A program made the translations under genes and the position numbers. Of a stretch of 42,026 bases of DNA, positions 28,436-36,357 are shown piece by piece. Under the pieces are notes generated by a model. That model ran no database searches and had not been told where the DNA came from. It saw only the letters and a program-made list of their open reading frames with translations. The first letter of the stretch is position 1. Every line of letters starts with the position of its first letter. This DNA is from Actinomycetota bacterium (GTDB lineage: Bacteria; Actinomycetota; Actinomycetes; Nanopelagicales; Nanopelagicaceae): the NCBI GenBank assembly GCA_009702965.1, contig WLHB01000009.1, positions 1-42,026 of the forward strand, given 5' to 3'.

Positions 28436-29515
28436 CTATCTCCCACTTTCATTACTGAGTGAAGAAAGATCTTTAGCCCGCGGCAAGCGCAAGGTAAAGG
28501 TACTTCCTTGTCCTTCTAAACTCCAGACGCTGATATCTCCACCGTGATTGCTGGCAACATGTTTTACAATTGAAAGACCAAGTCCGGTGCCGCCTGTTTC
28601 GCGAGAGCGGGCTGGATCAACGCGATAGAAGCGCTCGAAGATGCGCTCAAGATCTTTATCGGGAATTCCCACACCTTGATCTGTCACCGTGAATTCAACA
28701 AGGTCGTCGGTGCAGGTCACTGCAACACCGACACGAGTTGACTCTGGGCTGTAATTAATTGCATTTTGAATGAGATTGCTGATCGCCATATGTAACTGGC
28801 TTCGATCGCCAAGTACAAAGCATGATGGTGTATCTGCAATCACAATTTCTATCTTTCGCTTATCGGCAGATAGTCGGCATTCATCAATTGCAGCACGTGC
28901 AATCACGGCCACGTCTAATACCTCGGCATCCTGCAGTGGGTCTTCATCCTGCAATCGTGAAAGATTGATGACTTCTTGCACTAGCTCTGAAAGTCTTACC
29001 GCTTCAATCTGCATACGAGACGCAAATTTCTTAATCGCAGCAGGATCATCAGATGCCTCTAAAACCGCTTCTGCAAGTATCAAGAGCGCGCCTATAGGGG
29101 TTTTCAGTTCGTGCGAAATATTGGCGACAAAGTCACGACGCATTGAATTCAAGCGCGCGAATTCAGAATCATCAAAGACGAGAATGACGATCGACCCATC
29201 GCTACCTATGGGTGCAACGCGCACAAGCAGTTCATGTGTTCCGCTACCCAAGGGTCCACGTGGAAGTTCAAGTGTCTCTTCTTCATACTTTCCAGATCTG
29301 CGAACAGCCCGTACTAAATTTATAATTGGTTGCGAAGCAATTCGCATATCGCGAATGATGCCAAGTGCCAGAATCCCCTGAGAATTTTCCTGAACCACAT
29401 CAAAACGCGTGAGGATGATGTACTCGGCATCGACCACTTTAAGCAGATCAATCAGTCCCGCCGGTAGCCCCTCTTGAACGGGAGCAGATTCGCTCTTTCG
29501 TCGGGGGGTGAACAT
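28436..29515 (-). CDS. senX3: Sensor kinase SenX3 without membrane segments
   Basis: 359 residues. PAS-like domain about 24-118, H box with phosphorylated H135 (ANISHELKTP), N box NLIQNAINY, G boxes DQGVGIPD and GGTGLGLSIVKH. Mycobacterial SenX3 has two N-terminal membrane helices; this protein has none. The start is firm: TACTAT lies 6 nt upstream of ATG 29515, and the same frame meets a stop (TAA, 29588-29590) with no hydrophobic codons in between. So a cytoplasmic phosphate-signalling kinase is predicted, perhaps sensing via PhoU. Confidence 0.92.
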   Translation of the reverse strand: MFTPRRKSESAPVQEGLPAGLIDLLKVVDAEYIILTRFDVVQENSQGILALGIIRDMRIASQPIINLVRAVRRSGKYEEETLELPRGPLGSGTHELLVRVAPIGSDGSIVILVFDDSEFARLNSMRRDFVANISHELKTPIGALLILAEAVLEASDDPAAIKKFASRMQIEAVRLSELVQEVINLSRLQDEDPLQDAEVLDVAVIARAAIDECRLSADKRKIEIVIADTPSCFVLGDRSQLHMAISNLIQNAINYSPESTRVGVAVTCTDDLVEFTVTDQGVGIPDKDLERIFERFYRVDPARSRETGGTGLGLSIVKHVASNHGGDISVWSLEGQGSTFTLRLPRAKDLSSLSNESGR

Positions 29516-29521
29516 GTTCCT

Positions 29522-29527
29522 ATAGTA
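29522..29527 (-). promoter_or_regulatory. -10 element of senX3-regX3 (leaderless)
   Basis: TACTAT on the minus strand, 6 nt before ATG 29515. Confidence 0.5.
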
Positions 29528-29597
29528 GGAGGGTGCGGGGGTTGGTATGTAGGCAAGGGCCCAATAGTGGCGAAGAAAGGATAATTCTTAGCCCATT

Positions 29598-29619
29598 GTT
29601 CAGGTTCTATTCATAAATG
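29598..29619 (+). promoter_or_regulatory. Possible Pho-box between senX3 and phoU
   Basis: Two adjacent 11-bp units, GTTCAGGTTCT and ATTCATAAATG, both of the (G/A)TTCA type used by PhoB/PhoP/RegX3 regulators. They lie 27 bp before the phoU -10. The second unit matches poorly, so this is tentative. Confidence 0.3.
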
Positions 29620-29645
29620 TCCGACACTTTTATCAGCGCTCCAAG

Positions 29646-29651
29646 TAAACT
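29646..29651 (+). promoter_or_regulatory. -10 element of phoU (leaderless)
   Basis: TAAACT, 6 nt before ATG 29658. Confidence 0.45.
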
Positions 29652-29657
29652 CCACAA

Positions 29658-30320
29658 ATGCGCGATTCATTCCACGAAGAGTTAGATGCCATTCAAGCCA
29701 CTTTGGTCACCCTCGGTGGAATGGTCTCTGTTGCAATGGTTCGCTCGACTGAGGCGCTTCTTAACGCGGATATCAAATTAGCCGAGGGCGTCATCTCGGA
29801 TGATGAAAAAATTGACACGATCCAGCATGATCTGGAATCACGTGCGATTAATTTGATGGCGCGCCAACAACCAGTGGCACAAGATCTTCGCATCTTGGTG
29901 ACTTCCCTTCGTATGAGCGCTGACCTTGAGCGAATGGGCGACCTTTGCCACCACATCGCAAAGCTTGCTCGTATGCGTTATCCAAATGTAAGCGTGCCAG
30001 CGGAGTTGATTTCTACGATTGAGGCAATGGGTAAAACTGCGGTAAAGATTATTGAAAAATCTACACATGTTGTTAAAACACAAGATCTTCAGGCAGCAAT
30101 CGAGCTTGAGACCGATGATGACGAGATGGATAAGTTACATCGCGCACTCTTCGTCGCACTTCTTGATGATTCTTGGTCACATGGAGTTGAAACAGCAATT
30201 GATATGACGCTACTCGGTCGTTACTACGAGCGCTGCGCCGACCATGCGGTCTCGATCGCTCGACGCGTCTACTTCCTGGTTAAGGGCGAGTACGCATCTG
30301 AAAGTCAACCAGCTCTCTAA
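29658..30320 (+). CDS. phoU: Phosphate-signalling protein PhoU
   Basis: 220 residues, two PhoU three-helix repeats. First repeat begins about residue 8; the signature EKIDTIQHDLESRAINLMARQQPVAQDLR ends near residue 80, the second begins about 110 with ELETDDDEMDKLHRALF. The acidic (E/D)xxxD motifs bind metal clusters. Links phosphate transport to SenX3. Divergent from senX3 (142 bp between). A single base separates its stop from the convergent gpmA stop. Pst transporter genes are not in the window. Confidence 0.94.
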   Translation: MRDSFHEELDAIQATLVTLGGMVSVAMVRSTEALLNADIKLAEGVISDDEKIDTIQHDLESRAINLMARQQPVAQDLRILVTSLRMSADLERMGDLCHHIAKLARMRYPNVSVPAELISTIEAMGKTAVKIIEKSTHVVKTQDLQAAIELETDDDEMDKLHRALFVALLDDSWSHGVETAIDMTLLGRYYERCADHAVSIARRVYFLVKGEYASESQPAL

Positions 30321-30321
30321 T

Positions 30322-31062
30322 TTACTTCTTTCCCTGATTAGCAACAGCTGTGATCGCATCACGTGCTGCATCAGGATCTAAATATTCTCCGCCTTTAATC
30401 TTTGGTGTGAGATCAGCGTTGAGTACATAGTGCAGTGGAATCCCAGTTGGAATATTTAATCCAGCGATATCTTCATCGCTAATTCCATCAAGGTGTTTAA
30501 CAAGAGCTCGCAAAGAATTACCATGGGCTGTCACTAACACTGTGTGGCCACTCTTTAAATCAGGAACAATTGCATCGTGCCAGTACGGCATCATTCGCGT
30601 GACAACATCTTTTAAGCACTCTGTGCGTGGCAAGTCAGCACCTAGATCGCTATATCGCGAGTCAGAATCTTGCGAGAATTCACTGCCATCAACGATCGGT
30701 GGAGGTGGCACATCAAATGAGCGGCGCCAGAGAGCAAATTGTTCTTCGCCATATTGGGCCAAGGTCTGCGCCTTATCTTTTCCTTGCAGCGCACCGTAAT
30801 GGCGTTCATTAAGTCGCCAAGATCTGGCCACAGGAATCCAGTGGCGGTCGCATGAATCAAGGGCCAACTGCGAGGTTGTAATCGCACGACGCAATAAAGA
30901 TGTGTGAACTACATCAGGCAGAAGATTGCGCTCTTTCAGGAGCACACCCCCGCGTCGCGCCTCATCTTCTCCCTTTGGCGAAAGGCGAACGTCAACCCAA
31001 CCGGTAAAGAGATTCTTAGCATTCCATTCGGATTCACCGTGGCGTAAAAGGATGAGATTCAT
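30322..31062 (-). CDS. gpmA: 2,3-bisphosphoglycerate-dependent phosphoglycerate mutase
   Basis: Glycolytic interconversion of 3- and 2-phosphoglycerate. 246 residues. Phosphohistidine motif [20 protein letters not shown] (RHGE, His at residue 8), second His in [11 protein letters not shown], and [14 protein letters not shown]. Order gpmA, YbjN-like gene, mshA matches mycobacteria. TAAGAT 6 nt upstream of ATG 31062 indicates its own leaderless promoter. Confidence 0.96.
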   Translation of the reverse strand: MNLILLRHGESEWNAKNLFTGWVDVRLSPKGEDEARRGGVLLKERNLLPDVVHTSLLRRAITTSQLALDSCDRHWIPVARSWRLNERHYGALQGKDKAQTLAQYGEEQFALWRRSFDVPPPPIVDGSEFSQDSDSRYSDLGADLPRTECLKDVVTRMMPYWHDAIVPDLKSGHTVLVTAHGNSLRALVKHLDGISDEDIAGLNIPTGIPLHYVLNADLTPKIKGGEYLDPDAARDAITAVANQGKK

Positions 31063-31068
31063 GTAGTG

Positions 31069-31074
31069 ATCTTA
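31069..31074 (-). promoter_or_regulatory. -10 element of gpmA (leaderless)
   Basis: TAAGAT on the minus strand, 6 nt before ATG 31062. Confidence 0.45.
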
Positions 31075-31095
31075 ATGCATGCAAATACTGTTGAG

Positions 31096-31578
31096 TTAAA
31101 TTAAATGTTGGAAAGCATCAAGATTTGCCAGCGACTCACCACGACTTACTCGCCACGCCCACTCGCGGCGAATCGCATCTGCAAATCCGAGTTCAAGAAG
31201 TGGATTGAAGGCGTTATCGGCATATTGCAAGACAGAGCCCAGCAATCTATCGAGCTCGATCTCATTGACCGCACCAAGTGGCAAGCGCCCCACAAGGTAG
31301 ATATCTCCGAGTTCATTGGTAGCAAATGCAATTCCATACATCGATGCATTTTTTAGCATGCACCATGCATGTACATCCCCAGCATTTTCATCAGGTTTTC
31401 TAATGACAAATGCATTCACACTTAAAGTGTGGTCACCGACAATGAGTGCGCAATGAGTTGCAAGTTTTGTCGTGCCGGGCAGTGAGACGAGAAAGGTATT
31501 TTCTGTGGGGTGATCGTATTCCAACCCTTGACCATCTAGAAATGATTGAATGAGCGAGACGATATGTGTAGACATCAC
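31096..31578 (-). CDS. YbjN-domain protein
   Basis: 160 residues, soluble. Fold resembles YbjN/type III secretion chaperone-like proteins: IVSLIQSFLDGQGLEYDH at the start, beta-rich middle, acidic EIELDRLLGSVLQYAD near the C-terminus. Function unknown. It occupies the same place between mshA and gpm in mycobacteria. Start GTG 31578 overlaps the mshA stop (TAGTG), with ATG 31575 as alternative; translation is coupled to mshA. Confidence 0.8.
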   Translation of the reverse strand: MMSTHIVSLIQSFLDGQGLEYDHPTENTFLVSLPGTTKLATHCALIVGDHTLSVNAFVIRKPDENAGDVHAWCMLKNASMYGIAFATNELGDIYLVGRLPLGAVNEIELDRLLGSVLQYADNAFNPLLELGFADAIRREWAWRVSRGESLANLDAFQHLI

Positions 31579-32831
31579 TAACCAATAATTTTACGTTGTG
31601 AGGCTTTGGTGCCGATGATGCGATCATAAATATCTAGCGTTCCGCGCGCAGTTGCATCCCAACCAAAGTGCGATGCATGTTCAACTGCGCCCATAGAGAG
31701 CAGAACACGACGCTGCGGCTCTTGAATTAAACGAGCGAGAATAGAAGACCATGCGCGTGGATCGTGGCCGTCAACGAGTACGCCAGAGATACCATCCGCT
31801 ATCGCTGTACGAAGACCGCCTACTGCCGTTGCAACAACTGGGGTTCCGCAGGCTTGTGCTTCGAGTGCAACGAGTCCAAAACTTTCAGAATAACTTGGGA
31901 CGCAGACTAAATCCGCTGCGCGATACCACTGTGGCAACTCGACGCGTGGGACTGGATCTTCAAATCTGACAACATCACTAATGCCAAGCCAACTCACTAA
32001 ATCTTTTAGGCGTTCAACTTCACCAAGACCAGAACCAGATGCACCACCCATAATCACGGTAATTAACTTGGGGCGAAGATGTGGTGAATGAGAAAGCATC
32101 TCAGCGAGTGCGCGAATAAGAACTTCAGGTCCTTTATGTGGCTGGATTCGACCGACAAAAGCTAAGACGTGCGCATCAAGTGGCAGTCCGACAGCCTCTC
32201 GCGCAGCCTTGCGACCACTACCTGCAGTAAATGTGTAGAGATCAACACCGGGGCTGACAACACTGACTGAATCTGGACATGCTTGGTAGAGAGAGACAAG
32301 GCTGGCAGCTTCAGCATCAGTGTTTGCAATCAGCGCATCTGCTGCTGCAACTACTTGTGTCTCACCTTGTACGCGAATCATTGGTTCTGGTCTTTCGCCT
32401 TCAGCCAAGTTCATATTCTTAACGCGCGCCATTGTGTGCATGGTGTGCGCAAGTGGGATCCCGAATTTCTTCGCAGCTGGCATCGCAACTTTTCCTGAAA
32501 GCCAATAATGTGAGTGAAGCACATCAAATTTTTCATTCTCTAGCACGCGAGAGAATGCATCAGAGAGCCCTGGGATTAGCGCTGGTAAATCTTCTTTTGT
32601 TGCAGATGCGATGCCAACATTTAAATGTCGCACACGAACACCTGGCGAAATCTCAACAATGTCAGGAAGTTCTGCATTTTGACGTCGCGTAAAGATATCT
32701 ACTGAAACGCCCATCGCTGCCATACGTTCAGCACTTTCAACGACATAGATATTCATACCGCCAGCATCACCAATACCTGGTTGATCCAGGGGTGAGGTAT
32801 GCACCATCAGCGTGGCGATGCGGGGATTCAT
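31578..32831 (-). CDS. mshA: D-inositol-3-phosphate glycosyltransferase
   Basis: First committed enzyme of mycothiol synthesis: joins UDP-GlcNAc and inositol 3-phosphate. 417 residues, GT-B fold, GT4 family. N-domain begins RIATLMVHTSPLDQPGIGDAGGMNIYV, the MshA substrate loop; C-domain has FVGRIQPHKGPEVL and the EX7E-type region SYSESFGLVALEAQACGTPVVAT. Leaderless-type promoter TACCCT 6 nt upstream of ATG 32831. Shows the organism makes mycothiol; mshB and mshC are not in the window. Confidence 0.95.
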   Translation of the reverse strand: MNPRIATLMVHTSPLDQPGIGDAGGMNIYVVESAERMAAMGVSVDIFTRRQNAELPDIVEISPGVRVRHLNVGIASATKEDLPALIPGLSDAFSRVLENEKFDVLHSHYWLSGKVAMPAAKKFGIPLAHTMHTMARVKNMNLAEGERPEPMIRVQGETQVVAAADALIANTDAEAASLVSLYQACPDSVSVVSPGVDLYTFTAGSGRKAAREAVGLPLDAHVLAFVGRIQPHKGPEVLIRALAEMLSHSPHLRPKLITVIMGGASGSGLGEVERLKDLVSWLGISDVVRFEDPVPRVELPQWYRAADLVCVPSYSESFGLVALEAQACGTPVVATAVGGLRTAIADGISGVLVDGHDPRAWSSILARLIQEPQRRVLLSMGAVEHASHFGWDATARGTLDIYDRIIGTKASQRKIIG

Positions 32832-32837
32832 TGGTAA

Positions 32838-32843
32838 AGGGTA
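32838..32843 (-). promoter_or_regulatory. -10 element of mshA (leaderless)
   Basis: TACCCT on the minus strand, 6 nt before ATG 32831. Confidence 0.45.
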
Positions 32844-32850
32844 GAACTAA

Positions 32851-33774
32851 TTAGAAGGTTGCGCGAATAGTGCCGATCACTCGCGCCCCGCCCATCACCT
32901 TTTCAGGCTCAAATGGGCTGGGAACACCGAAGGATTCAAGGCATGCATGTGTCAATGTACGAAAGGGCCGCAGGCTGCCATCGCTTACTTTAAATACAAA
33001 GGTACGACCATCAGCTAGTGATGCAATCTCGACCGCCTCTGCACCATCTTTCATAAATAACCCTGGGACGCTCTGCATCATCTCTGTTGTCAGACGCGCA
33101 TTGCCAGCAACCATCAGTGGATGTGTACGACATGCATCGATCACACTTTGGTGAATCGGGTCAGTTGAGATTGTGATTGCACGAATTGCGCGCGCAAGTC
33201 CTGCCACAGTTAAGAGAAAGAGCGGCGCGCCACAACCATCAGTACTTGTGAGCGTAATTCTCTCGCCCGCTAGCGCTTCAAGCTCTGCCTTACACGCCAC
33301 CTGCAAAGGGTGCTCTGGATCTAAGTAATTCTCGATCGGCCAATTATTTTTTACACAGGTAAGAAGCATTGCAGAATGCTTCCCACTGCAATTCATTGTG
33401 ATTCGCGTTGGCTCTTTATCTCCCCACGCTTTTCGTTCAGCATCGCCTAGCGGGCGATCAAGTGAGCATTGCAGCGCATCTTCAGTAAGACCGGCTAGCG
33501 CCAATATTTCGCGAGCGCCATCAAGGTGCATCGCAGCACCTGAGTGACTTGATGCAGCTAACGCTAATAACCGCGGCTCAAGTTCAAGACCGCTGCGCAC
33601 CATGGCAGATGCTTGAATCGATTTAATTGTTGAACGCGGATAGATCAGCGCATCCACATCACCGAGTTGGCGATGAATACTTCCATCTGAATTTAACGCT
33701 AAGAGATAACCGCGGTGTGATGATTCAACAACGCCATCACGAACATACTCTGCCAAAACCGCATCAGTACTCAT
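32851..33774 (-). CDS. L-asparaginase, AnsA/R. etli type II family
   Basis: 307 residues; deaminates asparagine to aspartate and ammonia. Belongs to the serine-lactamase-like asparaginase family typified by Rhizobium etli, unrelated to E. coli AnsA/AnsB. Motifs: YPRSTIKSIQASAMV with the catalytic SxxK-like Ser-Lys pair, MNCSGKHSAML, and STDGCGAP. Starts inside the stop of the nitrobindin gene (ATGA overlap), so it belongs to the peptide-nitrobindin-asparaginase unit. No signal peptide, hence cytoplasmic. Confidence 0.9.
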   Translation of the reverse strand: MSTDAVLAEYVRDGVVESSHRGYLLALNSDGSIHRQLGDVDALIYPRSTIKSIQASAMVRSGLELEPRLLALAASSHSGAAMHLDGAREILALAGLTEDALQCSLDRPLGDAERKAWGDKEPTRITMNCSGKHSAMLLTCVKNNWPIENYLDPEHPLQVACKAELEALAGERITLTSTDGCGAPLFLLTVAGLARAIRAITISTDPIHQSVIDACRTHPLMVAGNARLTTEMMQSVPGLFMKDGAEAVEIASLADGRTFVFKVSDGSLRPFRTLTHACLESFGVPSPFEPEKVMGGARVIGTIRATF

Positions 33775-34271
33775 TCGCTCTGCCGCTCTAGCGATGACCA
33801 GATATGTGCTTGCAGTTCTTGTCCTTCTGCTGCCATGTCATAAGCAAAAAATAGTTCGCCGGCAACTAGACCGTAGAGACGCACACCTGCTGTCACAATT
33901 TTTGCTGAAGGTGCTGAATATCCTTGATCCATCACAAGTTGAATCTTCGGACCATCAAATTGTCCGACCCAACCTTCTGTGATTCCGGTTGAATGCGAAA
34001 TATTTACTTCCAACACGTTATTTGGTTTTACGCGCCAGAAACCAGTTTCAGATGCAGCTGGGCGAACGATGTCACCGTTCTCATCGATGATCCATGAGCG
34101 CGAGTAGTACGTCATAAAGGGGCGGCCATCATGGTTAAAGACAACTTCGTGTGCGTATTCAAAGGTATCGATCGTTGGATATTCACCGCGACCTTTACCG
34201 CGCCATGTACCGATCATCCAAGCAAGTGGATTCAGGTCTGGGTGCAAACCTTCGGGGATAGTAAAGACCAT
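33771..34271 (-). CDS. Nitrobindin-like heme-binding beta-barrel (FABP family)
   Basis: 166 residues. N-terminal signature GTWRGKGRGEYPTI (residues 21-34) is the nitrobindin GxWxGxGxGxYP motif; the C-terminal QAHIWSSLER places the expected heme-ligand His at H156. Likely a ferric heme protein that handles nitric oxide or peroxynitrite; function in actinobacteria is not settled. Start ATG 34271 overlaps the stop of a 44-codon upstream gene (TAATG). Homologues sit in the same thioredoxin/sulfur neighbourhood in mycobacteria. Confidence 0.88.
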   Translation of the reverse strand: MVFTIPEGLHPDLNPLAWMIGTWRGKGRGEYPTIDTFEYAHEVVFNHDGRPFMTYYSRSWIIDENGDIVRPAASETGFWRVKPNNVLEVNISHSTGITEGWVGQFDGPKIQLVMDQGYSAPSAKIVTAGVRLYGLVAGELFFAYDMAAEGQELQAHIWSSLERQSE

Positions 34272-34405
34272 TAAATTCTGCCTCTCTTATATGTTCGAGG
34301 ATTCTGCGCCTGCGATGGGCGATACGAACGAAAACCTAGGAAAGCTAATCCGATCGAAGCCAACACTGCGACTACGCCAAGGGCTGCAACAGTGACTGTC
34401 TCCAT
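34271..34405 (-). CDS. 44-residue single-pass membrane peptide
   Basis: Small gene: METVTVAALGVVAVLASIG, continuing hydrophobic to about residue 25 (LAFLGF), then a basic tail (RSYRPSQAQN...RTYKRGRI). Three features support it: a -10 hexamer TACTCT 6 nt before ATG 34405, a clean N-out/basic-in single helix, and a TAATG overlap with the nitrobindin start. It is therefore the first gene of the unit and the promoter lies ahead of it. No family recognised. Confidence 0.65.
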   Translation of the reverse strand: METVTVAALGVVAVLASIGLAFLGFRSYRPSQAQNPRTYKRGRI

Positions 34406-34411
34406 AGGTAG

Positions 34412-34417
34412 AGAGTA
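34412..34417 (-). promoter_or_regulatory. -10 element of the small-peptide/nitrobindin/asparaginase unit
   Basis: TACTCT on the minus strand, 6 nt before ATG 34405. Confidence 0.45.
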
Positions 34418-34423
34418 ACGAAA

Positions 34424-35329
34424 TTAGACAGGAACTATTACTTGCTGCGCCGCACTTACGCCACCAACTATCAGCGTTGATTCAACTGGGGTGGTTCGCT
34501 TGATGATGGCTAGGGCGATCGGCCCGAGTTCGTGATGGCGAGCGACGGTTCCAAGGAATCCAACAGTGACGCCATTGTTTTCAACTGGAGTACCGGGATT
34601 TGGCATCACAACAGCGCTTCCATCAAGGTGGAGCATCACAAGACGACGCGGTGGATTGCCGAGATTAAATATCTTCGCCACAGTTTCTTGTCCGCGATAG
34701 CAACCCTTATTCATGTGAACGGCCCCGCCTAATACTCCAAGTTCATTAGGAATTGATTTGTGATCGGTATCAAAACCAATACGTGGACGCCCGGCAGCAA
34801 CGCGCAGCGCATCAAGTGCCCATGTGCCTACCTGCATTGCATGTGCATCAAAGGCGGTACGCATCTCATCTAATTCTGTGCGCGGAACAAGTGCGTACGG
34901 TCCACCGAGTTTGGTGGCGGCGCCAGGTGCGCGCAAGAGCGCAAACTCATCGCTGGCGTCCCGCACTTGAACTTGGCGGGTAAATATCATCTTTGTTAAA
35001 TACCCGAGCAAACCTTCACAGTAATCTGGTGAGACAACTAGCCAAGATGTTGATCCATCATCGACAAGTAAGAATTGATATTCAACATGTCCGCGTGGAT
35101 CCAAAACCATCACATCAACCCATTCGCCTGCAGGAAGTGCTGACAAATGTTGTGTTGTCACATCGTGTAACCAGGTCAGGCGATCAACACCTGCAACAGC
35201 AATAACTTTTAAATGAGAGAGATCTGCCCACGCTGTGCCTGCTTCAAGTGCGCGCTGTTCTTTATTGGGTTCGCCAAAGTGCCAGATAGCGCCTTTATCA
35301 GGGCCCTCTTCAACAAATACAGCGGTCAT
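34424..35329 (-). CDS. ygfZ: Folate-binding Fe-S maintenance protein YgfZ
   Basis: 301 residues from ATG 35329; the frame is open upstream to 35494 but those codons overlap the fur gene. GcvT-like fold that binds tetrahydrofolate and supports Fe-S enzymes such as MiaB. Signature KGCYRGQETVAK with the conserved Cys, plus LTWLHDVTTQHLS and MVLDPRGHVEYQF in the N-terminal half. TACACT lies 7 nt upstream. Downstream of fur and DUF4395 on the same strand. Confidence 0.9.
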   Translation of the reverse strand: MTAVFVEEGPDKGAIWHFGEPNKEQRALEAGTAWADLSHLKVIAVAGVDRLTWLHDVTTQHLSALPAGEWVDVMVLDPRGHVEYQFLLVDDGSTSWLVVSPDYCEGLLGYLTKMIFTRQVQVRDASDEFALLRAPGAATKLGGPYALVPRTELDEMRTAFDAHAMQVGTWALDALRVAAGRPRIGFDTDHKSIPNELGVLGGAVHMNKGCYRGQETVAKIFNLGNPPRRLVMLHLDGSAVVMPNPGTPVENNGVTVGFLGTVARHHELGPIALAIIKRTTPVESTLIVGGVSAAQQVIVPV

Positions 35330-35336
35330 GTGCTTA

Positions 35337-35342
35337 AGTGTA
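35337..35342 (-). promoter_or_regulatory. -10 element of ygfZ (leaderless)
   Basis: TACACT on the minus strand, 7 nt before ATG 35329. Confidence 0.4.
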
Positions 35343-35345
35343 GAA

Positions 35346-35756
35346 CTACTTCTCCACACATGCTGCGCAGGTGCCATATATCGCAAAGTGCGTAACATCT
35401 GTCTTAAATCCATAATCATCAGCCAAGTTCTGCACGAAATTTGCTGCAGCATCGATAGGTGCATCACCCACGGATCCGCACTTTCCGCAGACAAGGTGCA
35501 GGTGCGTCATCTCTTCGGCTGCGTGATAGGTAGCACCACCATGTCCAAGGTGTGTGTGCTGAACGAGCCCGACATTTTCTAGAGTTTCAAGGTTGCGATA
35601 AACGGTAGATAAATTGATACCTGGATGCGTTTGACGCACACGCTCTGCCACCTCTTCAGGTGTTGCATGACCAAGTGATCGGACAGCAGAGAGAACAAGC
35701 TCTCGCTGAGGTGTCAGGCGCAAACCCTTATCGCGTAATTCGTGCTGTTCTGCCAT
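35346..35756 (-). CDS. Fur-family metalloregulator
   Basis: 136 residues. Winged-helix domain with RLTPQRELVLSAV and the recognition helix NLSTVYRNLETLENVGLV; dimerisation/metal domain with HLHLVCGKC and CAAC, so both Cys pairs of the structural zinc site are present. Could be Fur, Zur or PerR; the motif alone does not decide. TAGGAT lies 6 nt upstream of ATG 35756. Sits between DUF4395 and ygfZ. Confidence 0.92.
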   Translation of the reverse strand: MAEQHELRDKGLRLTPQRELVLSAVRSLGHATPEEVAERVRQTHPGINLSTVYRNLETLENVGLVQHTHLGHGGATYHAAEEMTHLHLVCGKCGSVGDAPIDAAANFVQNLADDYGFKTDVTHFAIYGTCAACVEK

Positions 35757-35762
35757 GAGTAA

Positions 35763-35768
35763 ATCCTA
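35763..35768 (-). promoter_or_regulatory. -10 element of fur-type gene (leaderless)
   Basis: TAGGAT on the minus strand, 6 nt before ATG 35756. Confidence 0.4.
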
Positions 35769-35779
35769 CTTATCTTTTG

Positions 35780-36217
35780 CTAATTCGAACGAATACGGGC
35801 TAAGAGGAGATACACCTGGCATCCGAGGCAGAAATCAAAGGCTGCATTGAGAAAGGCGGCAGCTAAAGCCGCGGCGACCGCGACAGTGAACACCATGGAG
35901 GTTCCTGTCGCAGCGCCGGCTATTGCGACAAGTGTAAAGGCAAGGCCAATTGACTGCGCAAACTTAGGTGGTCGCACATCTTCAGTGCGAAGCGGTGACT
36001 TCAAGCGAGGCTTAATCAATGAGCGGTAGATAAATGCATACGGTGTGAACTGTGGACCCTTTGTTGCACCGATTGCAAAGACGATCGCTTGAAAGAGTGC
36101 GACCCAGACCGAACCTGTAACAAGTGCTAACGCGAGAACTAGCGTTGTGATTGCAGCAGAAAAACGTGGACCACGTGCATCAATTTCAATTGACTTTACT
36201 GAAGTTACTGAACTCAT
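35780..36217 (-). CDS. DUF4395 membrane protein
   Basis: 145 residues with four hydrophobic segments: two in the first half around ALVLALALVTGSVWVALFQA and two in the second ending FLNAAFDFCLGCQVYLLL. The CLGC pair near the C-terminus suggests a redox or sulfur-related role; DUF4395 genes usually neighbour thioredoxins and sulfurtransferases. Function unknown. Start 36217 has GAGG 6-7 nt upstream. A leader peptide and hairpin (36235-36351) lie directly ahead, so expression is probably attenuated by cysteine supply. Confidence 0.85.
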   Translation of the reverse strand: MSSVTSVKSIEIDARGPRFSAAITTLVLALALVTGSVWVALFQAIVFAIGATKGPQFTPYAFIYRSLIKPRLKSPLRTEDVRPPKFAQSIGLAFTLVAIAGAATGTSMVFTVAVAAALAAAFLNAAFDFCLGCQVYLLLARIRSN

Positions 36218-36234
36218 TTTTTCCTCTTTTTGTC

Positions 36235-36278
36235 GTCGAATAATTAATTGTTTTTAAATTGCAACAATTACATTCGAC
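36235..36278 (-). promoter_or_regulatory. Attenuator-like hairpin between leader peptide and DUF4395
   Basis: Outer arms GTCGAAT (36272-36278) and ATTCGAC (36235-36241), inner arms TAATTGTT (36263-36270) and AACAATTA (36245-36252), 10-nt loop. The 5' arm starts inside the Cys codon of the leader and includes its last codons and stop. No U-run follows; the DUF4395 Shine-Dalgarno lies 8 nt downstream. A ribosome stalled at the Cys codon would block the stem. Confidence 0.7.
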
Positions 36279-36351
36279 ACAAAGCACCGGCTAAGCGTCC
36301 ATAGTCAATGACTCGGCGCTTGGTAAATAAGCCAGTAGAGATGCGTTGCAT
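36268..36351 (-). CDS. 27-residue leader peptide (cysteine attenuation type)
   Basis: MQRISTGLFTKRRVIDYGRL, then AGALCRM and stop. From memory this follows the pattern of actinobacterial leader peptides placed before sulfur-metabolism genes: (S/T)-(K/R)-R-R-x-x-D-x-x-R-x-x-x-A-L-C, with a Cys near the end. ATG 36351 lies exactly 6 nt after TACACT, so the mRNA would begin at the leader start codon. The UGU Cys codon lies in the 5' arm of a strong hairpin. A second, smaller hairpin (36293-36321) lies within the leader. The next gene is DUF4395. Too short for routine gene calling. Confidence 0.7.
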   Translation of the reverse strand: MQRISTGLFTKRRVIDYGRLAGALCRM

Positions 36352-36357
36352 GCCTTA

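Noticed and set aside
34424-35494. Longer ygfZ frame starting at 35494.
   Set aside because: It overlaps the fur gene by 149 bp; ATG 35329 begins the conserved domain and has a -10 at 7 nt.
36256-36270. AATTG-CAA-CAATT looked like a Fur box upstream of DUF4395 and fur.
   Set aside because: The bases form an arm and loop of the larger hairpin after the leader peptide, which explains them better; binding by Fur stays possible but is not needed.
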